A DNA stretch of 64,000 nt from Magnolia sinica. Its lineage: Eukaryota > Streptophyta > Magnoliopsida > Magnoliales > Magnoliaceae. Numbering within the stretch: position 1 is the first letter of the stretch; each line of letters opens with the position of its first letter. The position numbers were made by a program, and so were the translations under genes. Where the stretch lies: contig NC_080588.1 in the NCBI RefSeq assembly GCF_029962835.1, positions 18,370,001-18,434,000 of the forward strand. Reading direction: 5' to 3'. The notes below the pieces were generated by a model, which saw only the letters and a list, made by a program, of their open reading frames with translations, was not told where the DNA came from and searched no databases. Positions 11,751 through 20,516 of the stretch are shown here, in pieces.

Positions 11751-11768
11751 CCTTTTCTTGTAGTGAGA

Positions 11769-12190
11769 TCATCTCAAGGCGTGATCCTAAAATTGAAGCA
11801 TATCCAAAGCTCAAGTGGGCCACACCACAGGAAACAAAGATATAATGGCATCCAAGTTGAAACCTTCCTAAGGCCCACGGTGATGTTTATTTCTCATTCA
11901 ACCTGTTCATAACGTCGCACAGACATTGGGTGAAGGGAAAACTCAAATATCAGCTTCATCAAAACTTCCGTGGCTCCTATGAAGTCTTCAATAGTAGGTG
12001 TTCAATTCACACTATTTCCTGTGGTGTGGTCCACTTAAGCTTTGAGTATGCTTCAATTTTGGCTCCGAGCCTTAAGATGATATGCTAAAATGAATGGACG
12101 GTGTAGATAAGATACACGCATCATGGTGGACCCCAGAGAGTGTTCTCAGCACGCAATCTGCTTTCACACATTATTGGATGGGGGGGCAGG
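11769..12190. repeat. Right half of the MITE-like module interrupted by the CACTA element
   Basis: Continues the module that breaks off at 702. It contains 'aagctcaagtgggccacacc', 'tcctgtggtgtggtccactt' and 'gaatggacggtgtagataag', ending near 'cacgcatcatggtggacccc'. Joining 702 to 11766 restores the phrase seen in other copies ('ccagatcatttt...'). No gene is present. Confidence 0.6.
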
Positions 12191-12195
12191 TGGTT

Positions 12196-15100
12196 TGTAA
12201 CGCCCTGAAATTCGGGGGTCGAGCATAACTCAGCTCCCAAGTTCCAAAACATCACTTATGCAACATATTGAATGATGGATGTATGTTGTCTATATTAGTG
12301 CATAAAACATGGAATAGATTAAGCCAAACTGCAAATATAATTCAGGGATGAGTGAAGAACGCAAGCGGAAGACTTAATGAAATATATGTGTACATGTGCA
12401 AATCTCTGAAATACATACGCATACCAGGTCGTAATACAAGTGTTGCTATCAAAATTATAAGTATCAAATTACATCATTTAATTTCCAAAAGAAATCTCAG
12501 CATCCCTCGCATCAAAACAAGGCTCATTAGAACCCGTCTGAAAACTGCATGAAGGAAAATGCAGCCTCATCATCCTCAATCTGCGGCTCTGCCTCAAAAG
12601 ATGCATCAACATCTACAACATCAGCAACTAAGACAGAGTCTGGTGGGTGTTTAACACCGCCCCAGAACTTAGGAGTGAGTGATCAACTCAGTGGAACAAT
12701 ATAGCAAAGGTTAACATGTTATCAGTTCAATCAAGCAGTAATGATAAAGCAGAATAATCAAACATATCCTAAGTGCTCTTGTTAATGCAAGAATGTATGA
12801 AGAATGATGCGTGCCCTCACGCGTACACCCTCAGCGTCTTCATCTTACGTTACGCATGACATCGCCTCAAAGTGCGCCACGTCTACAAAGCACATGCAAA
12901 TGCTGTGCATGAACATGATTACCAAGTTGTTATTAGTCCTTTTCATACAGCAGGATTGGGAAGCTAAGGTACCTTCCTCATATCACCATCCAAACAGTGA
13001 TCCATTCAAGGGTCGTCAGTCCTAGACATCTCATACGATCATATGGTTTCAAGTCGTTGCAAAGGGTTCGTCACCAATCAATGCACGCCTATCATACCTT
13101 CGTTACCACAATAAGGCTCGTCACCTCAATGCGGTATTCAGGCATGCTCGAGGTCACTACAAAGGGCTCGTCACCAATCAATGTAGGCCGACAGCACGAA
13201 TATAGTGTCTCATACCACCATAATCGGCTCACGAGTTTGGTTGCTCACTGGTCACTACGGGGAGGCTCGTCACCCCAGTGTAGGCCAATAGCTCGACCAC
13301 GGTGTCCCATACCACCATGTCTGGCTCATGAGTCTTAGTGGATCAAGGTACCATGGTTAATAGGATTTCATCGGTAAGTTTGGTACCCTAGATTCAAATA
13401 GTAGCGTCCATATATGGTGAACATACATCGGACAATCGGGTTACTTGACGAACTCAACTAGCACAAGCGCACGTTGGGTTGAACGACATAGAGTGCGCAA
13501 ACACTCCACGTGGCCAAACCACTGCCGAGAACTCTAATACGACTCGGGTTCGTCTAATCACGTCCTACGTGGCGAAAGCAACCTCAGCCACGAACTTAAG
13601 GCCGATTACCGATTTCCTGGACTATTCATAGTCCCAAACACATTACACTACAACAGATATTCGTATTGAATGTAAAACAATAATGTAACAACAACTTCAA
13701 CCATGTAGCATATGAGTATTTGAAGAATATCAACTTAACATGGATGTAAGCATAAGTAAGACTTGAAATTAAACAACAAGGAATGTAACTTGCATGAAGG
13801 AAATCATACATACTAGTGGGAGAGTTGAGAATCGCTTCTCAACGCCCATACTAGGTTGATATATCACACTTTAGATCATTCAGACATTTCTACAAACACT
13901 TAGAATACAAAATACAACATACATGACGTATGTTGAAATACACACATTTGGACAATTCCTTTTGCCAAGGAGTTGTCACACATACAATGAGCACAAGTAT
14001 ACGATAAATAATTATGGCAAACACAGATTCATATTTTATACGTATATGGTACTTTATACATATACATAGAATACACAAATCTCAATATAACACATGCATA
14101 TCAGGAACACAAAATAAATATAGTATTTGGCATGTGAAATCTCATTTATAACAAAAATAAATCATTCACTGGCATTGAAAGCCTTGAAAACCATAACCTA
14201 TACGATTAAAGTCCGCACCTTAAACCAGAAAAGAACACTGAACTAATTTCAGACGATATGTCTTCGTCAACGGCGACAGGATAACCTAAGGCAAGAATAG
14301 AAATGATCTACAACAACACAAAGACTATTCTAAGCTCTAACACAGATTAGGGTTAGGTTAACTTACCCAAAGATGAACTCAGAATCGCCGGAATAACGAT
14401 TCAAAAGTGAAGGTTTAAGGATGAAGAAGAACAGGAAAGAATCTAAGATGATTCACTAACTTCTCTCTCACTTTCTCTCTCTTTTCCTCTCTCTTTCTTA
14501 GCTAGGGTTAGGAAATTTGTATGGAAAAGAGAGCTAGGGTTTTAAGGTCTATAAATAGGCCTAACATTGATGAAAATAACCCCAGGGCCAAGGTATACTT
14601 AGGGTATAACGAAAACAAGCCTTTCTCGATCCAACGAAGCACTTCCAGTGGGCCTATTACCACGAAAGGTCGGACTTAAGCTCACTGACCATGGATCTAG
14701 GTCAAGCTGAGTTTTTGTACCGATCGGATCTTCAGATCAGCCGTGGTGGACCACACTCAATTCAACGGTCACCGAATCTCGATCAGGTCCACAAGCACAA
14801 GGATATGCCTGAGCCACCTTCCCTGATCAGAGGGTGAAATTGGGTCAGAATCCAACGGTCAGATTGCTTAAAATCATCGCACAAGCGACACGACTCAGAT
14901 TTCATAAAATCTTATTAAAATTTCAACCGTTCTCACACTCTTCACCCGAACTCAATCAAATCGACCCAGAACATCATCTGGACTTAATTTTTGAGGTGAT
15001 GACCAAGTCCAACATGGTGACCGCAACAGCTTAAGATCATCGCTATCGGACTTTCGACGCGCGGTCTAGGTCCGATCTAAAACTTCTAAAAATTCTCAAG

Positions 15101-15305
15101 AGCAACTGGATTTAGCGATGAATCCCAGATTTCAGAGTAACATAGCGCTAACTATTCTACAGGTTTTGAGTCATGCAGATCAAATTTAAAGTGATTGATG
15201 CAAATTTCACAAGCAATCGAGTTAAGCGCTAATTACCCTAAAAAGCTTCTAAGGAAAATAGAGGTAGTACTCGGGTCTTGGCACAAAATTTTCAGGGTCA
15301 TCACA
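12196..15305 (-). mobile_element. Solo LTR of a Tekay/Del-type Gypsy (chromovirus) family
   Basis: A 3110-bp stretch that begins TGTAACGCCCTGAAA and ends TCATCACA. A perfect 5-bp target duplication TGGTT (12191-12195 and 15306-15310) flanks it. Its start, its overall plan and its end match both LTRs of the full-length element at 43969-57472, so it is the same family in the same (minus) orientation. No internal coding region is present, so it most likely arose by recombination between the two LTRs of an inserted element. A pyrimidine-rich CT tract lies near 14460-14500. The small open frames inside are LTR sequence and not genes. Confidence 0.9.
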
Positions 15306-15318
15306 TGGTTGGACCAAA

Positions 15319-15856
15319 GGGAACGAGGATTGGCTACTCCCCTTGCGACTAGCCAATGGCTAGTGGTCATGTTGTTTGGGCCCCACCATGATGTATGTGT
15401 TTCATCCATGCCATTTATCTATTTTTCTAAATAATTTTATGGTATTAGCCCAAAAATGAGTATATCTCAATCTCAAGTTGACCACATTACAGGAAACAAT
15501 GTTGATTGAACGTCAACCATTAGAATTTGTTTGGGGGCCATAAAAGCTTGTATCAAGCTGATCTTTGTTTTTTTTTCCCCTTCATCTAGGACTATATGAC
15601 CTAATCAACAGATTGGATGTCAAATATACAGTACAATGGGCCTCAGGATGATCTTAATGGTGGATATCCAATCACTATTGTTTTCGATTGGTGTGGTTCA
15701 CGCCAGATTTATATCCTTCTCATTTTTGGGTTCAAGCCCTAAAATGACCTAAAAAATGGATAAACGGCATGGATAAAAGACATACATTATGGTGGGACCC
15801 ACAGAGCACAGACCACTAACCACCAGGTTAGTGGCAAGCGGAGTAGCCAATCCATT
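15319..15856. mobile_element. Mutator-like MITE upstream of F3'H
   Basis: Starts GGGAACGAGGATTGGCTACT and ends with the complement of GGATTGGCTACTCCGCTTGC. The flanking 9-bp repeats TGGACCAAA (15310-15318) and TCGACCAAA (15857-15865) match at eight of nine positions. A 9-bp duplication is typical of Mutator-superfamily elements. The interior carries the shared module of this window. It has no coding capacity. Confidence 0.75.
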
Positions 15857-15944
15857 TCGACCAAAGGAGAGCTCCACCCACCTGGCTAGTGGCAAGCAGA
15901 GCAGCCAATCCGTTTATACCAAAGGCGAGCTCCACCCACCTCAA
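15857..15944. repeat. Short tandem duplication of a MITE end plus its flank
   Basis: 'accaaaggNgagctccaccc' plus 'acct' occurs twice, starting near 15860 and 15918. A copy of the MITE tail ('ggctagtggcaagc ... agccaatccgttta') lies between them. This looks like a roughly 57-bp tandem duplication that took in the end of the neighbouring MITE. Confidence 0.6.
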
Positions 15945-16473
15945 GGGAAACGGATTGGCTACTCCCCCTAGCTAGTGGTCGGTGCTCTATGAGCCCCATC
16001 ATGATGTATGTGTATCATCCACGTTGCCTATATATTTTTCTAGATCATTTAAAGATTTTAAGGTATGAGACAAAAAATGAGGTATGTCCCAATCTCAAGT
16101 GGACCACATTATAAGAAACAGTGTTAGATGAATGTTGATCATTAAAAACTTTCTGGGCCATAAAAGTTTTGAATCAAGCTTATGTTTTTTAACCTTCATC
16201 TAGGTCTGTATGACCTAATCAATGTATTGGATGTCAAATGCACAGTACAGTGGGCCTTAGGAGGATTTTAATGATGGATATCCAATCACTATTGTTTTCT
16301 TGTGGTGTGGTCCACCTGAGATTTATAACCCTCTACTTTTTGGAATCATGCCCTAAAATAATCTTTAAAAATAAATGAACAGCATGGACGAAACACATGC
16401 ATCACGGTGGGTCCCACGGAGTACTGACCATCAGCCACTGGGCTGGCTACAGGGGGAGTAGCGAATCCGTTTC
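15945..16473. mobile_element. Second Mutator-like MITE in the F3'H upstream region
   Basis: Begins GGGAAACGGATTGGCTACTC and ends with the complement of GAAACGGATTCGCTACTCCC. The flanking 9-mers CCACCTCAA (15936-15944) and CCACCTAAA (16474-16482) match at eight of nine positions. The exact right border is uncertain by 2 bp. The interior is the shared module. No ORF of interest. Confidence 0.72.
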
Positions 16474-16482
16474 CCACCTAAA

Positions 16483-16638
16483 CCCTCTCCCAGGACCCCA
16501 ACTACCACGAGCAGAACAACCACGTATTGACGATTCCGCATTCCACGAGTCAACTTCTAGACCAGCAGCTACGTTCCAACTCCCGGACGCACCCAGCGCA
16601 TGTTAGGAAGCGGTGTTAGGTATCAATCGCCACTCGCG
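16483..16638 (+). promoter_or_regulatory. Residual proximal promoter of F3'H between two MITEs
   Basis: About 155 bp free of recognisable repeats. Once the MITE at 16648-17271 is discounted, this sequence lies directly upstream of the TATA box. It holds motifs of the kind known in flavonoid gene promoters: the AC/MYB-like 'ccaactacc', an ACGT-containing 'accacgta' and 'agtcaact'. R2R3-MYB/bHLH and bZIP factors commonly use such sites in this pathway. Their function here is inference from motif resemblance. Confidence 0.4.
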
Positions 16639-16647
16639 TATATAACT
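16639..16647 (+). promoter_or_regulatory. Upstream copy of the duplicated TATA box (9-bp TSD, TATATAACT)
   Basis: TATATAACT here is identical to 17272-17280 on the far side of the MITE. It is the displaced copy of the F3'H TATA box, now about 680 bp from the start codon. It could still direct a longer transcript running through the MITE. Confidence 0.8.
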
Positions 16648-17271
16648 GGTAGCGGATTGGCTGGTGTACCACACACCACCGAACTGGCTGGTGTGTTGAT
16701 GTCACCAAGTTCTGTGGATCCCACCATGATCTATGTGTTATATCCAAACCGTCCGTCTATTTGTATATATCGTTGTAAATCTTGAGCAGAAAAATAAGTC
16801 AGATCAAAAGATCAAGTGGACCACACTGTAAAATGCAGGGGGGATTGAACGTCTACCATTGAAAGTTTTTGAGTGTCACATAAGTTTTGGATCAATATGA
16901 TATTTGTTTTTCCTCTTCATCCGGGTCTTTGTGACCCTATGAACGGATTCGAAGGAAAATAAACATTACATTGGTCCTAGGAATATTTTAACGGTGAGAA
17001 TCATTCTCCCCAATTCTATTTGTAGTGTAGTCCACTTGAGATTTGGATATGAATCATTTTTAGGATCATGATTTAAAATAATCTCCCAAAATGGATGAAC
17101 GGTGTAGATATAATAAATACTTCGTTGTGGAGCCCATATAACTTTGATCTCCTTAGATTTGAACCATTAGTACAGCTCGGAGCTGGAGGAGTTTTCAGCG
17201 CTCGTCTTCGGACGAAATGTACACACACCAGCCAGGTGTGTGGTGTGTGGTAAGGAAGCTAATCCGCTTCC
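16648..17271. mobile_element. Mutator-like MITE inserted in the F3'H TATA box
   Basis: A 624-bp element with inverted ends GGTAGCGGATTGGCT (left) and GGAAGCGGATTAGCT (right, complement) and a perfect 9-bp target duplication TATATAACT. The interior carries the shared module ('tcccaccatgatctatgtgt', 'aagtggaccacactg'). It is non-coding. Because the target site is the TATA box of the neighbouring gene, the element now forms everything immediately upstream of the core promoter. Confidence 0.93.
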
Positions 17272-17328
17272 TATATAACTCACACCACCACGACCCTCCC
17301 TCACACCATCCACACCACAAGTAAAAAG
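17272..17328 (+). promoter_or_regulatory. F3'H core promoter and short 5' leader
   Basis: TATATAA at 17272-17278 lies 57 bp before the ATG at 17329. A start site about 30 bp downstream would leave a leader of roughly 25-30 nt rich in CA ('ccatccacaccacaag'). The TATA sequence is the downstream copy of the MITE target duplication. The ATG context 'aaaaagATGgcc' has G at +4, favourable in plants. Confidence 0.75.
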
Positions 17329-18228
17329 ATGGCCCTTGTCGAGTTCACGCTTTTCGCACTTCTCTTACCCACCCTCGTCTACCTCCTCGTTAACCTGCGC
17401 ACTGTCTTCCTTAAACGTCACCGCCTCCCTTTCCCGCCGGGTCCCAAAGGGTGGCCGATCCTAGGCAACCTCCCCCAGCTGGGCCTCGTTCCCCACCACT
17501 CCCTCGCCGCCCTTGCCCGAAAGTACGGCCCGCTCTTCCATCTACGGATGGGATCGGTCCACGTGGTCGTTGCTGCGTCATCCTCGGTGGCGGCCCAGTT
17601 CCTCAAGCACCACGACGCCAATTTCTCGAGCCGACCGCCGAACTCGGGCGCGAAGCACATCGCCTACAACTACAACGACCTGGTTTTCGCGCCGTATGGG
17701 CCGAGGTGGCGCGCGCTGAGGAAGGTTTGTGCAGTGCACCTCTTCTCCGCCAAGGCGCTAGAGGATTTCCGGCACGTGCGGGAGGAGGAGGTGGGGAAGC
17801 TGACACGTGCGCTGGCGGGTGAGCCGTTGGCGAACGTGGGGCAGCTGTTGAACGTGTGCACGACGAACGCACTGGGGAGGGTTATGATAGGGAAGAGGGT
17901 GTTCGGGGAACTGGTGAGTGGTGGGGCCCACAAGGAGGCAGGGGAGTTTAAGGAGATGGTGGTAGAGCTGATGGTGCTGGCGGGGGTCTTCAACCTGGGG
18001 GATTTCATCCCGGCCCTTGATTGGCTGGACCTCCAGGGCGTGGCGAGGAAGATGAAAAAGCTCCACAAGCGCTTTGATGACTTCCTGTCCGGGATCATGG
18101 ACGAGCACCGTAAGAGTGGTGGGACCCACACTGATCTGTTGAGCGTCTTGATGAGCTTGAACTTGAAGCTGGACGAGGCGGAGGGAAGCGGCAAGTTGAC
18201 AGACACCGAGATCAAAGCGCTGCTTTTG
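17329..18228 (+). CDS. F3'H: Flavonoid 3'-hydroxylase (CYP75B), coding exon 1
   Basis: Encodes residues 1-300 of a 517-aa P450. F3'H is an ER-bound monooxygenase that adds the 3'-hydroxyl to the B ring of flavanones, dihydroflavonols and flavones, using NADPH-P450 reductase. It leads to quercetin- and cyanidin-type products. Visible parts: a hydrophobic N-terminal anchor (about residues 3-23), the proline-rich hinge PFPPGPKGWP (34-43), the F3'H-type VVVAAS motif (79-84), helix C WRALR (127-131), the stretch DWLDLQGVARKMKKLHKRFD, and GSGKLTDTEIKALLL at the end where the family usually shows GGEK. The exon ends in TTG before GTATG, phase 0, a conserved intron position in this family. Reading on into the intron would add 26 residues before a stop (18309) and give a protein lacking the haem site. 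The long open frames on the other strand (for example 17670-18215) reflect high GC and are not genes. Confidence 0.96.
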
Positions 18229-18699
18229 GTATGTCTATTCTCTCACTCTCTTTCTAGATTTCTCGCTGATTTCCTGCTGATCTCTTCAGAAACTTGTGTG
18301 GCCTATTAATGGTCAATCACCACAGTTTCCTATGATATGTTCCAGATAATTGTATTTTGTTTCATTTTTGGGATAATTCCCTAAAATGATCTGAAAAAAC
18401 GAATTGACGGCATGGATACAGAATACATACATCAAGCTGGACCCCACGTTAAGGGCTGCACCGTCTTGGATGAGTGGGGGTCTCACCTATTCCGCTCCCC
18501 TATTTCTTAGCCCGGGGTCACGGTCAGTCTGCTTCCCTAGCATGGTTGCTGTGCTGCAGGGCATGGGTTCGATCAAAATCTCAGATGCGCGCATCATCTG
18601 AGCTGAGCTTAGTATCCTCCATCTACACAGTGGGGCCTAAGAGTTCGCTGGATCAACAACTCAAGTGGCCCACGCCACACAGAACGGTAGGCATGAGAT
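18229..18699. repeat. Intron start and partial MITE module
   Basis: From about 18310 the sequence reads as a right-hand half of the shared module ('cacagtttcctatgatatgt', 'ttccctaaaatgatctgaaa', 'gacggcatggatac'). At 18480-18610 a GC-richer piece includes 'gggttcgatcaaaatctc', which I could not assign. Confidence 0.45.
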
Positions 18700-19836
18700 G
18701 GAAGCGGATTAGCTGGTGTACCACGCACCAGCGATATAGCTGTGTAATGACGTCAGTAAGTTCCGTGGGTCCCATCATGAGGTATGTGTTATATCCAAAC
18801 CGTCCATCCATTTGGCGAGATCGTCTTTAAGGCTTGATATCAAAAATAAGACAGATCTAAAGATCAAGTGGACCACACTGCAAAAAGCAGTGGGGATTGA
18901 ACGTCTATCATTGAAACCCTTTCGGGGTCACTGAATTTTTGGATGAGTATGATATTTGTTTTTACTCTTCGTCCATGTCTTTGTGATTTTATGAAAGGCT
19001 TGGATGGAAAATAAACTTTACGGTGGGCCCTATGAAAGTTTTAGTGATGAAAATCATTACCGCCGCTGCTATTTGTGGCGGGGCCTAGTTGACCTTTCCA
19101 TGCGATTCATTTTTTAATTCATGCACTAAAATGGAAGTGGATTGGGTGGTGTACCTCACACCAGCTATCACTGGTGTATTGACCTCAGCAAGTTATGTGG
19201 TATCATAACGCTTGAGATGAAAAATAAGACATGATTATCAAGTGGACCACACTGCAAAAAGTGGTCGGGATTGAACGTCTACCAATGAAACCCTTTCTGG
19301 TGCCACAGAAGTTTTGTATCAGTATGAAATTTATTTTTCCTCTTCATCTAGGTCTTTGTGACCTTACAGACAGATTGGATGGAAAATAAAAGTTATGGTG
19401 GGCCCTGCTATTTGTGGTGTGATCCATCTCATCTTTGAATATGATTCAGTTCTTGGACAATGCTCTAAAATGATCTCTGAAAATAAATGAACATATAATA
19501 AATACATCACTTGGAGGGCCATGTAGCTTTAATCTCCTTTGAACCACTGGTACAACTCGGAGCTCAAGGAGAGTCAGTCGCTCGTCTTCGCACGACACAT
19601 ACCTACAGCAGCTATATGGTGTGTGTACACTAGCCAATCCGCTTCCCACTAAAATGATCTCAAAAAATGGATGAACGGTGTGGATATAATAACTATGTTT
19701 TGGGGTCACGCAATTTTGATCTCCTTTGAACCGTTCGTACAACTCAGAGCTCGAGGAACATCAGCGCTCGTCTTACACGACGCGTACCTACACTAGCTGT
19801 ATCGCTGGTGTTTGGTACACCAGCCAATCCACCTCC
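18700..19836. mobile_element. Mutator-like MITE interrupted by a second MITE
   Basis: Starts GGAAGCGGATTAGCTGGTGT and ends 'ggtacaccagccaatccacctcc', the inverted counterpart. It carries 'atgacgtcagtaag', the shared module and 'cgctcgtcttacacgacgcg' near the right end. A second element (19133-19646) sits inside it, so its own length is about 614 bp. The 9-mers next to its ends (gcatgagat and ccatgctca) do not match convincingly, so this is an older insertion or its ends are misplaced by a few bases. Confidence 0.75.
19133..19646. mobile_element. Nested Mutator-like MITE with perfect 9-bp TSD CACTAAAAT
   Basis: A 514-bp element with ends GGAAGTGGATTGGGTGGTGT and, as complement, GGAAGCGGATTGGCTAGTGT. 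CACTAAAAT at 19124-19132 and 19647-19655 is a perfect 9-bp target duplication. It was taken from the host MITE's own 'gcactaaaatgatctc' phrase. This gives the order of the two insertions and fixes the target-duplication length of the family. Confidence 0.93.
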
Positions 19837-19964
19837 CCATGCTCATGCCAAACACAGGCTATATGTGGGCCGACAAGGGTGTTTATGGTCAAACAAACTC
19901 TGCAATCAAGCGAAACTCTACCGGACGCATTTAAGGGGCGCGGATTGGTCCATCACAGTTTGGT

Positions 19965-20507
19965 GGACGTGGATTGGCTATGGGTACGTGCGAAGACGCT
20001 CACCCTCCTCGGCTCCAAGTTGTACAAACGGTCCAAAAGGAGATCAAAGTAGCATCCCTATTTATTATATCCATGCTGTTCATCCATTTCAGTTTAAACC
20101 ATGATTTCAAAAATGAGTCATATCCAAATATCAAGTGGACGGCACTACCAATAAAAGTGAGAACAATAATTCTCACCCTTGAAACATTCATGGGGCATAC
20201 ATTATGTTTATTTTCTATCTAGTATCTTCATAAGATCACACGTACCTAGATGATGAGAGAAAAACAAACATCATATTGATCCAAAACCTTTATTACCCCA
20301 GAAGAATTTCAATGGTGGAAGTTCAATCTCCAGCTGCTTGTACAGTGTTCTCCACATATCTTGGGCTCAATCCTTATGACCAGCTTGCCAAATGGACAAA
20401 CGGTTTAGATAAAACACATGCCTCCCCTAATGTAACTCACAAAATTTGATGACGTTAACACCCCAGCCAGATTGGTGGTGTGTGGTACACCAGCCAATCC
20501 GATTCCC
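19965..20507. mobile_element. Mutator-like MITE with perfect 9-bp TSD CAGTTTGGT, opposite orientation
   Basis: Begins GGACGTGGATTGGCTATGGG and ends 'gtacaccagccaatccgattccc'. CAGTTTGGT at 19956-19964 and 20508-20516 is identical. The shared module runs in reverse relative to the MITE at 27473. It is inserted next to another 'gcggattggtccatcac' end fragment (about 19937-19955), so it may itself lie in an older relative. Confidence 0.9.
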
Positions 20508-20516
20508 CAGTTTGGT

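Larger units (their letters stand above)
706..11765 (+). mobile_element. Non-autonomous CACTA (En/Spm) transposon carrying captured host gene fragments
   Basis: The element starts CACTACAAGAAAAG at 706 and ends with the inverse complement of the same 14 bp at 11765. A 3-bp target duplication AGA (703-705 and 11766-11768) flanks it. Both are hallmarks of the CACTA superfamily. Long subterminal repeat arrays lie inside each end (about 720-1870 and 11320-11750). I see no TNPA/TNPD-like transposase, so mobility would need help in trans. The interior has a TATA-like promoter (2421) and, all on the plus strand, exon-intron fragments of a SOLO DANCERS-like cyclin, GatA and a CDKG-type kinase. This makes it a gene-capturing CACTA, like the Tgm-Express type known from soybean. 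About 11 kb is normal for the superfamily. The perfect TIRs and TSD suggest a fairly recent insertion. Confidence 0.93.

Noticed and set aside
17418-18215. Long minus-strand and off-frame open frames over F3'H exon 1
   Set aside because: Shadows of a GC-rich coding exon; no domain content.
18480-18610. Possible SINE or tRNA-like piece with 'gggttcgatc'
   Set aside because: A B-box-like word alone; no convincing A box, cloverleaf or tail with target duplication.
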